NCBI RefSeq assembly: GCF_001485415.1
Contig: NZ_BCMQ01000003.1
Location: 230,126-294,125, forward strand
Source: Myroides odoratimimus
GTDB lineage: Bacteria > Bacteroidota > Bacteroidia > Flavobacteriales > Flavobacteriaceae
Length of the DNA stretch: 64,000 nt
Reading direction: 5' to 3'
Positions within the stretch are counted from its first letter, which is position 1. The number at the start of each line of letters is the position of its first letter. The notes beneath the pieces are model-generated. The model ran no database searches, was not told the DNA's origin, and saw only the letters and a list, made by a program, of their open reading frames with translations. This document shows, in pieces, positions 1-7,779 of this stretch. The position numbers and the translations under genes were made by a program.

Positions 1-1040
1 AAACCTATCATAGTATAGAGATTGGGGTAATTGAAACCAAACAGATCTTACTGCACAAAGAAGTCCCTTATTTAGAAGATAGTTACACTCTAAATCCTGA
101 AGCAGTAGATGGTGAGCATATTTATTGGAATGAGACACTTTATGCAATTAAGAATCAATATTTAAAGAAAAAGGAGTCTGATATCATTACAACTTTAGTT
201 GATAAGCGATTTATAAAAGGTTCTAATAACTCTTTTTCTATTTATGATGTACAGCAGAAGAAAGCAATACATCAAGGCTTAAAAGGTATTAATACGCTTA
301 CTATAAAGTGTGGTAATGAAGACCTTGTACTTGATCAATTGATGCAAGAACGATTTGAACCAATCGTTTCTAAGTTATTAAAAGATAGAAATACAGGAAG
401 TGTCTACTCGTATCCGCAATATGATAAAGCCTTTCCAAAAGAAATTACAAAGGCTACAAAAAAACAAATAGCCTTTATAAAGAACGCCACCCTTGTATAT
501 TCTATTCATAATTCTCCTTATTTTTTAATAGGTGTTTTTAATTATGATCACGATATTTGGGCTTATGATTGGCTGTATCTAGATATAAACGGGCAAGTGC
601 TAGAACAGCTTGATTTGGATAGTTTTAAGGTGTCAGATCAAATAGAGAGGCTTGTATGGCCTGCTAAAGAAATGGTTATACCTCATCAGAAGGTCGCTTC
701 AGTAAAGTACTATACCGGTAGTGATGAACTATATCTTGTCAATATAGAAGACAAAGGAGGTGATAACATGTATGGGGTATGGGATAAAAACGCTCAACTA
801 TGGAGTATAGCACCCGAGTACACTTCTATACTTGCTTTGGATATTGCTAAAGGTATCTATGCCTTGCAGAAAGAGAAGGATGAGAATTATACACTTTACA
901 ATCAGATAAAGAAGGAGAATATAGGTGTGAAGGCTTATAAATACATCTATTCAGACGGTTTAGTTCAAGTAAAACTTGAAGGTGAAACAGTAAGTTATTA
1001 TATAGATATTTATACGGGTAGAGCGTATTTAGAAGAATGA
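1..1040 (+). CDS. WG-repeat-like protein, 5' end cut by window edge
   Basis: The reading frame is open from base 3 to the stop at 1038-1040 without any stop, so the gene begins left of the window; the first in-frame TTG/ATG pair at 339-344 is internal. The visible 345 or so residues show no signal peptide or membrane segment. The C-terminal part has alternating short aromatic strands such as MYGVWDKN, LWSIAPEY and GIYALQKEKD, which resembles WG/KWG beta-repeat proteins common in Bacteroidota. The fold is an inference; no catalytic motif is visible and function is unknown. A hairpin follows directly after the stop. Confidence 0.6.
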   Translation, partial: TYHSIEIGVIETKQILLHKEVPYLEDSYTLNPEAVDGEHIYWNETLYAIKNQYLKKKESDIITTLVDKRFIKGSNNSFSIYDVQQKKAIHQGLKGINTLTIKCGNEDLVLDQLMQERFEPIVSKLLKDRNTGSVYSYPQYDKAFPKEITKATKKQIAFIKNATLVYSIHNSPYFLIGVFNYDHDIWAYDWLYLDINGQVLEQLDLDSFKVSDQIERLVWPAKEMVIPHQKVASVKYYTGSDELYLVNIEDKGGDNMYGVWDKNAQLWSIAPEYTSILALDIAKGIYALQKEKDENYTLYNQIKKENIGVKAYKYIYSDGLVQVKLEGETVSYYIDIYTGRAYLEE

Positions 1041-1050
1041 AGAAAATAGT

Positions 1051-1077
1051 CAGTTGGTTAGTGTCACTAACCAACTG
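1051..1077 (+). terminator. Hairpin after the WG-repeat-like gene
   Basis: A perfect 12-bp stem (CAGTTGGTTAGT with ACTAACCAACTG) and 3-base loop sits 10 bases after the stop codon of the first gene. There is no T tract behind it, so it may be a weak terminator or an RNA 3'-end stabiliser. Confidence 0.5.
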
Positions 1078-1079
1078 AA

Positions 1080-1211
1080 ATGAATGTTGCAGATGGTAAA
1101 AAGTATAAAACAGATATGTTTGCTTATCAAGGAATAATTGATTCAGATAAAACTTTTCCAGGGACTAAAGCTAATCGTTTTATATACATAAGACCTCTTT
1201 ATCACGAATAA
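1080..1211 (+). CDS. Small ORF of 43 aa, possibly a gene remnant
   Basis: ATG at 1080 opens a 43-codon frame (starting MNVADGKKYKTDMFAYQG) whose TAA lies inside the second arm of the following hairpin, a normal gene-end arrangement. The peptide is soluble and resembles nothing I recognise. It could be a real small protein or the surviving C-terminal piece of a degraded gene, because the region between two hairpins is otherwise empty. A stop at 1068-1070 closes the frame upstream. Confidence 0.25.
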   Translation: MNVADGKKYKTDMFAYQGIIDSDKTFPGTKANRFIYIRPLYHE

Positions 1212-1220
1212 AGAGGTCTT
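1190..1220 (+). terminator. Hairpin terminator after the 43-aa ORF
   Basis: A perfect 13-bp stem (AAGACCTCTTTAT with its complement) and 5-base loop overlaps the stop codon of the small ORF and is followed by a short T-rich stretch. It supports transcription of this interval on the plus strand. Confidence 0.55.
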
Positions 1221-1311
1221 GTTACTTAATACACATAGTAGTAAAATAAGAAAACCACTATTATCAGTGAGATTATTATAGGGTAAGAAGTATTACTTTT
1301 AACCAGTGAAT

Positions 1312-1845
1312 ATGTTTAAAAATGCAGTAATGAAATACCTTATGATTTTAGCATCTATATTTAGCTTATTTGGTTGTCAGACTAAGGCTCAAACATTGCA
1401 AGTCTCAACGATATATACTGCACCTAAACAAGTGACAAGAGAAGTGCCTGAAACAGGTAAACAACATACTTATACCACTTATCAGGAGGTTACAGAGAGA
1501 TTTGTACCTGCTGTTTCTTTAGTCTCTAAAGAAGATAAAGTGTTGCGATTTAGGATACAAGGGAATATTAACTCTAGAGGATTACAGATTCGCAAAGTTT
1601 CTAAGATACGCTTTGAACAAGGAGAGCAGTTTGGCAATGGTATAACGCTTAAGTACTATGTAAATATTAAGCATATAGCTGGTAAAGAAGGAGCTTCTAT
1701 AGCTGGGTATAACTACAGTCAAGAAAAGGAGTATAGGATACCTACTCATGTGAAAGTAGTCTATATAGAAGTATATGAAGAACATCCAAATCAAGAACCT
1801 AAGTTAATAGCAGAGAAAAAGTTTGACTTCTTTGCTAAAATATAA
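1312..1845 (+). CDS. Putative lipoprotein of unknown function
   Basis: The protein (177 aa from ATG 1312; a GTG at 1306 would add two residues) starts with a short basic stretch, a hydrophobic segment and a possible lipobox ending FGC, so it is probably an exported lipoprotein or secreted protein; the sequence CQTKAQ could also offer a signal peptidase I site. The mature part is beta-rich and charged (VSKIRFEQGEQFGNGITLKYYV) and I do not recognise its family. It lies 16 bases before the next gene and may share its transcript. ATG 1330 (MKYLMIL) is a third possible start. No enzyme motif is seen. Confidence 0.6.
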   Translation: MFKNAVMKYLMILASIFSLFGCQTKAQTLQVSTIYTAPKQVTREVPETGKQHTYTTYQEVTERFVPAVSLVSKEDKVLRFRIQGNINSRGLQIRKVSKIRFEQGEQFGNGITLKYYVNIKHIAGKEGASIAGYNYSQEKEYRIPTHVKVVYIEVYEEHPNQEPKLIAEKKFDFFAKI

Positions 1846-1861
1846 GCTTAAAAAACAATAA

Positions 1862-2452
1862 ATGAACTTAGAACAATTAAAAGAGAAAGCTCAGACTTTG
1901 ATTAGAGAATCACACCTTTTTGTAAAAGCAATACCAGGAGATGAGCAAGTCGCTTATGTCAATGAAGAAGAAAGTATCAGCTTTATAATCAAATACCTAA
2001 ATCAATGGATGGCTTTAATAGAGAAGGATGAAATATTCTCGTTTGAACCCATTGATATCCAATCAATCGATTTAAAGAGATACACAGCTCTAACAACTAA
2101 AACTCAACAAGTATACCCAAACTTCGAGCATTTGATGCATTTTGGTGATGTTGAAGTTCAACAGTGGGTTAAAGATAATGACTGTAATAGTGATGATCTA
2201 TCTGATTTACAATCTATTTATAATGATGATTATATAGACTTATGGATGCAGAGCCATCCGATGTATCATAATGAGGGAATATATGGATATGCAGGAGGCT
2301 GGGCTATGATTTGGCCAGAAGAAGATATTCCGATGCAATGGGATGAAAGCTTAGAGTTTAAATATCAAATAGGATTACAATATGAGCCTTTTACAGATAT
2401 TTATTTCAATAAGAAACAGAATAAATATCTTTGTATTGAGCGTAATACCTAA
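1862..2452 (+). CDS. Unknown acidic cytosolic protein
   Basis: A 196-residue protein with no signal peptide, acidic throughout and rich in Trp, Tyr and Asp. The middle and C-terminal part contains WVKDNDCNSDDLSDL and YGYAGGWAMIWPEEDIP. I do not recognise the family. It follows the preceding lipoprotein gene by 16 bases and ends 55 bases before the histidine kinase start, so the three genes could be cotranscribed. The composition and size are in the range of immunity-type or SUKH-like small proteins, but that is only a guess; no toxin partner is visible. Confidence 0.55.
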   Translation: MNLEQLKEKAQTLIRESHLFVKAIPGDEQVAYVNEEESISFIIKYLNQWMALIEKDEIFSFEPIDIQSIDLKRYTALTTKTQQVYPNFEHLMHFGDVEVQQWVKDNDCNSDDLSDLQSIYNDDYIDLWMQSHPMYHNEGIYGYAGGWAMIWPEEDIPMQWDESLEFKYQIGLQYEPFTDIYFNKKQNKYLCIERNT

Positions 2453-2507
2453 TATCTTGTATTTTTTGAAGAAATCTTTATATACCTTATCGCATTTAAA
2501 GTTGGGC

Positions 2508-4730
2508 ATGAAGAGAGTTTCTCTTTTGACACTTGTGTTATTGGCTACTGCCATAGAGCCTGTGCTTGCTCAATCTTTAGAAAGTTGGGAACAAAAGTAT
2601 AAAGCAGAAGTAAGTACTGGTACTGTTCAGAATACTGTGGTAGTGTCTTATATATCTGCTCTTTATGCGAATAAACAATATGATAAAGCTGAGCAGGTAT
2701 TCACCCAGAACCTCAATACCGCCTTAAAAAAAGGAGATTATAATAGTGTAAGTATATTATATTGTATAGAGGCAGTCAATAGGCGTATTAGAGAGAATAA
2801 TTCGGGTGCAATAAAAAGCCTTGAATTAGCCAAACAGTATAGCCTAAAGCTAAACGATACCGAGACTAAGGGGTATGTAGCTTATTGTGAGGGGTGGTTA
2901 TACAGTAGAGATGGTAAGCAGGATAAGGCTGTACACAGCATTATATCTGCTATTAAGCTTTATGAAGCTGCCAGTAGTTCGCCTACATTGAATAAGAGAA
3001 AGGCATTTGCTAATAGTGAGTTAGGTGTTATTTATGGTCAGTTAGGAGAGAAGGAGCTACATGAAAAGTATACTAAAACGGCACTCAAATATGCCTTATC
3101 ACAGTCAGATCCGCAAGTAAAGTTTACCACCTTTATGCAAATGGGGAATCTGTATAATCGTCTATATGAGAGTCATTCTTCAGATATTAATTATAGAGAT
3201 TTAGCGGAGCGATATTTTGTGCAATCGATAGACATCTTTAATCAGAATAAGGACGTAATGTATAACTTATCCGATTTATCTTTTGCCAATAATAATTTAG
3301 CGAGTTTATACCTATATTCTTTCCCAGATAGTTATCGTACGAAAGCTTTAGAATATGCTAAAAAAGCTAATCAGATTGCTCTGAAAATAGACCAAGCAGA
3401 TCACATAGCTTCCTCGTATGGTATTATTTCTACCATTCATTTAGCTAATGGTGATAGTGATGCGGCTATATTATACTTATTAGAAGCACAACAGGCTATC
3501 CAAAAGTCAAGTATTGTTGATCACAATATAGAATTGAATATTTACGAATCCTTAGTTGAGATTTATGTAGAACAAGGGAATTATAGAGAAGCTTTTTACT
3601 ATCAACAAGAGTATTTGGCTTTGTTCAAAAAGCTTTACAACCAAGATAAACTACAAATTGTAAAGAAATTAGAAGCTGAGTTTGATAAAGAACGACAACA
3701 ACAGAAGCTAATCAAACTTCAGTTTCAATCGGATCAAAATACACAAAAGATTCAACTGATGAGTGCTTTAGCTCAGCAAAGAGAACAACTGTTGAGTAAT
3801 CTAAAATTGACAGAAGAGAATCAACGTAGCAGATTAAAGTTCTCCGAGCTTGAAGCACAGAAGAATGCACAGCAACTACGTCTATCACAGTTAGAAACAG
3901 AACAGAAGAATAAGGACTTATTGACTTATAAGAGTATTGTAGCTTATAAGGATAAGCTCAACACCTTCTACGTTGCTTCTATGATATTTTTCATCTTAGT
4001 CGTGTTTCTATTGTTATATGCCTATAGACAACGTCTAAAGACGATGAAGCAGAGAGATACGCTACATAATTTAGCTATCGAACAAGAAAAACAAAATTCT
4101 AAAATATCAACTTTAACAGCTCTATTAGAAGGACAAGAGCAGGAGAGAGGGCGTTTGGCTCGTGATTTACATGATGGTTTAGGTGGTCTGTTATCAGGTA
4201 CCAAATTACACCTTACGCAGTTAAATGATAAAGTAGAAGGTCAGGCTAAGCAGGGATTAGATAAATCCATTAATCAGATAGATGCGGCAGTCACAGAACT
4301 TCGTAAGGTAGCACATAATTTAATGCCTGATTTATTGGTTAACTATGGTTTAAAAGAAGCTTTAGACGAGTTTGGAATTCGTATGTCTAATGATACTTTA
4401 GATATTCATATCGAATTTTTGAGCTATACGAATTCTCTATCTCAAGATCAACAATTGTTAGTCTATCGCATTATACAGGAGTTAGTAAACAACGCTATAA
4501 AGCACGCTGCTGCCTTTCAGATTATTATTCAGTTGGTAGAAGAAGAACACGAGATTATTGTCACAGTAGAAGATGATGGAAGAGGTTTTGATATTAATAA
4601 ATTAGACTTAAAGAAGTCAGCAGGTTTTCACAACATACAATCGCGTATACAGTTTATGAAAGGTACATTAGCTGTACACTCAGAAGAAAATATAGGAACA
4701 AGTGTGGAATTTAAATTTCCTAAAAAGTAA
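2508..4730 (+). CDS. TPR sensor histidine kinase (HisKA_3 / NarL type)
   Basis: Membrane sensor kinase of a two-component system. Starting at ATG 2508 (740 aa) gives a proper signal peptide (MKRVSLLTLVLLATAIEPVLAQ would be cleaved after AQ); the frame is open further upstream but that extension overlaps the previous gene and is not convincing. Residues about 30-380 are a periplasmic array of TPR-like helices, 380-480 a long Gln/Glu coiled coil, and 488-506 one membrane span. The HisKA_3 box RLARDLHDGLGGLLSG puts the phospho-accepting His at 555. The ATPase domain shows an N box (ELVNNAIKHA, 658-667) and a G1 box (DDGRGF, 689-694). The response regulator gene begins 2 bases after its stop. The signal sensed cannot be read from sequence. 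Confidence 0.93.
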   Translation: MKRVSLLTLVLLATAIEPVLAQSLESWEQKYKAEVSTGTVQNTVVVSYISALYANKQYDKAEQVFTQNLNTALKKGDYNSVSILYCIEAVNRRIRENNSGAIKSLELAKQYSLKLNDTETKGYVAYCEGWLYSRDGKQDKAVHSIISAIKLYEAASSSPTLNKRKAFANSELGVIYGQLGEKELHEKYTKTALKYALSQSDPQVKFTTFMQMGNLYNRLYESHSSDINYRDLAERYFVQSIDIFNQNKDVMYNLSDLSFANNNLASLYLYSFPDSYRTKALEYAKKANQIALKIDQADHIASSYGIISTIHLANGDSDAAILYLLEAQQAIQKSSIVDHNIELNIYESLVEIYVEQGNYREAFYYQQEYLALFKKLYNQDKLQIVKKLEAEFDKERQQQKLIKLQFQSDQNTQKIQLMSALAQQREQLLSNLKLTEENQRSRLKFSELEAQKNAQQLRLSQLETEQKNKDLLTYKSIVAYKDKLNTFYVASMIFFILVVFLLLYAYRQRLKTMKQRDTLHNLAIEQEKQNSKISTLTALLEGQEQERGRLARDLHDGLGGLLSGTKLHLTQLNDKVEGQAKQGLDKSINQIDAAVTELRKVAHNLMPDLLVNYGLKEALDEFGIRMSNDTLDIHIEFLSYTNSLSQDQQLLVYRIIQELVNNAIKHAAAFQIIIQLVEEEHEIIVTVEDDGRGFDINKLDLKKSAGFHNIQSRIQFMKGTLAVHSEENIGTSVEFKFPKK

Positions 4731-4732
4731 TT

Positions 4733-5362
4733 ATGATAAAAGTTGCCATTACAGACGATCATCCTTTGTTATTAGAAGGATTAAAAAATATATTAGGGTA
4801 TCAATCAGAAATAGAAGTAGTCGCTTGTTTTTCGGATAAAGAAAGCATGATGCAAGGGCTCTTAACTACAGACACGGATATTATACTATTAGATATCAAT
4901 TTAGCAGATATCAATACATTGGAGTTAATTAAACCACTTAAACAGAAATTTCCTCAGTTAGAGATTATCATGTTGAGTGTACACAATGAATATGCTGTTA
5001 TCAATAGTAGCTTAGCAGAAGGAGCGAAGGGATATATTCAGAAGAATGCTTCGGTAGAAGAAATTATCTCAGGAATTAAAACTGTATTTGCAGGAGAAAA
5101 ATACCTTTGTTCACAGTCTAAAATAGTCTTAGACAAAAAAGAAGAAGTAGGCTTAAAGCAAATCCCTAAGTTGACACGTCGTGAGAAAGAAATCTTAATA
5201 GAAGCCGCGTCAGGTCTAACCACAAACCAGATAGCAGAGAAGTTGTTTATCAGCCATCATACAGTAGAGAGTCACCGCAAAAACTTAATCGAGAAGTTCC
5301 AAACTTCTAATCTGAGTACTGCTATTAAAATGGCAATAGAGTATAATCTGATACAGAAATAG
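4733..5362 (+). CDS. LuxR/NarL-family response regulator
   Basis: A 209-residue cytosolic DNA-binding response regulator, partner of the kinase that ends 2 bases upstream (likely translational coupling). The receiver domain (1-120) carries the acidic pair D8/D9, phosphorylation site D54 in ILLDINL, S82 and the conserved K104. The C-terminal LuxR-type HTH (about 146-205) has the typical LTRREKEILIEAASGLT start and the recognition helix region HTVESHRKNLIEKF. Architecture and length match NarL/FixJ-type regulators. Targets are unknown; no clear operator is seen nearby. Confidence 0.95.
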   Translation: MIKVAITDDHPLLLEGLKNILGYQSEIEVVACFSDKESMMQGLLTTDTDIILLDINLADINTLELIKPLKQKFPQLEIIMLSVHNEYAVINSSLAEGAKGYIQKNASVEEIISGIKTVFAGEKYLCSQSKIVLDKKEEVGLKQIPKLTRREKEILIEAASGLTTNQIAEKLFISHHTVESHRKNLIEKFQTSNLSTAIKMAIEYNLIQK

Positions 5363-5819
5363 AGATTAATATATTCTAATCGATGTATGATTAATACAAT
5401 TCCGCTCAGTAGTTAAGTTTGTTTTTGTTTAGTTATATTTATGCTGCATAGCTTATTCTTTACATACCTATTTATAATCGAGTTGTTTGTGATTCTTTTA
5501 TATAAATCGTTAGAATATGCTTGGGGAGTGCTAGAGGTATGCTTGCACCTTTCTTCGACAAAACGGCCTTCTAGGCTAGAAAACTCGAAGAAAACCCCTA
5601 GCAAACTCCTAGAAACAGCAAGCGGAGCATGGAGTCAATATGAATTTATTATCAAGAGTGGGATACATTGAATAAATAAAGTATATTGTATTGGTTTACA
5701 AAGCAATGTATTATACTGTATTCATATCGCTATTTTTGGGAGTTATTTATTACTCTGTTATTCTTTAGTTAAGTATAAAAGGGGGGATTCACAGAAATAA
5801 AATGTTTTAATTTTTAGTT
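5363..5819. other. Intergenic stretch with degenerate palindromic sequence
   Basis: 457 bases without a convincing gene. Around 5525-5625 the DNA is richer in GC than its surroundings and contains repeated CTAG-centred and CGAAG pieces (for example CCTTCTAGGCTAGAAAACTC and AACCCCTAGCAAACTCCTAG) that loosely recall the TTCGGAA repeats near 15870 and 40950. An open frame of 76 codons here (5441-5671) has no coding character. No terminator with a T tract follows the response regulator gene. Confidence 0.35.
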
Positions 5820-6869
5820 ATGAGATTAACAATTCTTTCTTTTTTCTTCATTTTTTCTACGATGGCCTTTGGTCAGAATAAGATTGCTGAGTCCGTTCAC
5901 AGAGAGTATGATGCAGGGCATTTTAATGGTTCTATACTCTATATTGATGAAAATGATTCTATTAAGATAAATAAAGGGTACGCGAATTTTCAGTTTCAGG
6001 TAAAAATAAATAATGATACACGATTTCCTATAGCTTCAATGACGAAGTTGTTTACTACTGTATGTATATTACAATTACAGGAAAAAGGATTAATTCATTT
6101 AGAAGATAAAGTAGGAAAGTATATACAAGAACTTCCTGTGGACTGTAAGGATATCTCAATTAAAGAATTGCTTCTTCACCAATCAGGTTTGGAAAATGAA
6201 CCTATAAAAGCAGTAGTAAATCCTTATACGTTAGATGGATATATAAGTAACTTTGTAAAAATAGCAGATAAGGATAGGAGCGAATTTAATTATAATAATG
6301 TAGATTATGTACTCTTGTCTAAAGTTATCGAAAACAGTACAAAGAAACCTTTTTCAGTAGCTATAGAAGATTTGATTTTAAAACCCTTAAGTTTAGTAAA
6401 TTCTGGATTTGTAAAAGAAGAAGAAGTGATATTAGACCTTGCTTATGGTTATCATAATTACTCATTTGGAGAAGGGAAGAAAGAAATGCCTTTGTACAAT
6501 GATAGGAGATTTATCTCCAACTACTATGGTGCAGGAGGTATGTATTCTACTATAGATGATTTGTATAAGTTTGTTATTGCATTAAGAGATAATAAACTCA
6601 TTAATCAAGCATCTACATCAAAGTATTTACTCACTGCTCAAACGAATAAAAATATTGATTGGCTTCTAGGTAAACCTACCTATGGTTTCTTCTTTAATGA
6701 AGCCAAAGGGTTTTACAGAAGAGGAGGAAGTATTGATGGTTTTAACACAGAAATGATTATTGATAAAAACTTTAATAAGATCATGATCATTCTATGTAAT
6801 ACTGATACTGCAGATCTACCTCTATTAGCTACTAAGCTTTATCTTTTAACTACTAATAATGATAAGTAA
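5820..6869 (+). CDS. Secreted serine hydrolase, beta-lactamase/penicillin-binding fold
   Basis: A 349-residue exported protein with a signal peptide (MRLTILSFFFIFSTMAFGQ) and the class C beta-lactamase/DD-peptidase-like fold. The nucleophile motif SMTK places Ser73 and Lys76; the YxN-type second motif is YNN at 158-160; the third box is GGSIDGF near the C-terminus, replacing the KTG/HTG of true beta-lactamases. It most likely acts in the periplasm on a peptide, ester or amide; antibiotic resistance should not be assumed. The start of the next gene touches or overlaps its stop, so the two form an operon. Confidence 0.88.
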   Translation: MRLTILSFFFIFSTMAFGQNKIAESVHREYDAGHFNGSILYIDENDSIKINKGYANFQFQVKINNDTRFPIASMTKLFTTVCILQLQEKGLIHLEDKVGKYIQELPVDCKDISIKELLLHQSGLENEPIKAVVNPYTLDGYISNFVKIADKDRSEFNYNNVDYVLLSKVIENSTKKPFSVAIEDLILKPLSLVNSGFVKEEEVILDLAYGYHNYSFGEGKKEMPLYNDRRFISNYYGAGGMYSTIDDLYKFVIALRDNKLINQASTSKYLLTAQTNKNIDWLLGKPTYGFFFNEAKGFYRRGGSIDGFNTEMIIDKNFNKIMIILCNTDTADLPLLATKLYLLTTNNDK

Positions 6870-6870
6870 C

Positions 6871-7692
6871 ATGAGGCATCTATTTAATAAAAGCTACAGT
6901 ACAATTATTAGAATAGCAGTCCTAATAATTGTACTTTTTAATACGGTATTTATTTACGGTAAACAGATAAATGATGGAGATGGACCAAAATCAAAGTTAA
7001 CTGTGACAAGTAAGATAGTTGTAGTAAATAAGGGAACTATTCGTTCAATACATAAAGGAACACATAGTTTAAGTGAAGTATGTATTAAAGAAAATCAAAG
7101 CTTAGAAATAGGTGATGACATAGCAACAGTGATGGTTCTAAAATATGGTAGTGAAGAGGAGCGTGCTGTTTATTTAAATGAAAACAGACGTTTGTTGTTA
7201 CTGCTTGAAGATCAATTAGAAGCATTTAAAAATACTAATAGCTCATCTAATGAAGCTCAGATGAAACATATACATCAGAGCTTGGACTCCCTAAAAAATA
7301 AATATGAGAAACTACAAGAATATCTAATAAAACATAGAGGAAAGCCTGCAATAGTAACGAATATTCTTATGAAAAAGGGAGATAGAATTAAGCAAGGAGA
7401 TATTATAGCTGAGATAATAGATATTGGAGTTATATTGCCTAAAGGAACTATAGATGAAGAGTATTATAGAAATAAGTTAGATGACTATGATGTGATAGCT
7501 TCAATCAGGGGAAATAATATAGTTGAACAAGAAATTAGTATTTCTGATTTATTGTACAAAAGAGATACTTCTAATGTATGGGCTTCTCATGGTAAGCCTT
7601 CAGTAGGGGAGTTTGTCATTAATTTAGATAAGGTAGATATTTCATTCTTAGATCAAATAGTAGAAATACAGCTATTGTTAAAAAAGAAATAG
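6871..7692 (+). CDS. HlyD-like periplasmic protein with split lipoyl domain
   Basis: From ATG 6871 the protein (273 aa) has an N-terminal hydrophobic segment ending FIYGKQ, a signal or anchor. ATG 6859 gives four more residues and a short overlap with the upstream gene. Residues about 40-80 look like the first half of a biotin/lipoyl-like domain (KGTIRSIHKGTHSLSE and ENQSLEIGDDI), followed by a helical hairpin rich in Leu/Glu/Lys (about 85-145) and the second lipoyl half (MKKGDRIKQGDIIAEI). This is the layout of membrane fusion adaptors, but no pump gene is adjacent, only the serine hydrolase. It may serve a distant exporter or a different envelope task. Confidence 0.65.
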   Translation: MRHLFNKSYSTIIRIAVLIIVLFNTVFIYGKQINDGDGPKSKLTVTSKIVVVNKGTIRSIHKGTHSLSEVCIKENQSLEIGDDIATVMVLKYGSEEERAVYLNENRRLLLLLEDQLEAFKNTNSSSNEAQMKHIHQSLDSLKNKYEKLQEYLIKHRGKPAIVTNILMKKGDRIKQGDIIAEIIDIGVILPKGTIDEEYYRNKLDDYDVIASIRGNNIVEQEISISDLLYKRDTSNVWASHGKPSVGEFVINLDKVDISFLDQIVEIQLLLKKK

Positions 7693-7737
7693 TTGTATTC
7701 TTTTATAAAGGACAAGATAGAAATCTGTATAAAAAAT

Positions 7738-7763
7738 AAAGCCGAGAACTATGTCTCGGCTTT
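7738..7763. terminator. Bidirectional terminator
   Basis: Stem AAAGCCGAGA / TCTCGGCTTT with a 6-base loop between the convergent HlyD-like gene and the S9 peptidase gene. A/T-rich flanks on both sides let it serve both strands. Confidence 0.75.
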
Positions 7764-7779
7764 ACTGTTTATGATAATA

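Noticed and set aside
5441..5671. 76-codon ORF in the gap after the response regulator
   Set aside because: Mixed hydrophobic/charged composition, crosses degenerate repeats, no terminator or promoter.
5820..6869. Antibiotic-resistance beta-lactamase
   Set aside because: Only the general fold motifs are present; the third box differs from true beta-lactamases and no specific class signature is seen.
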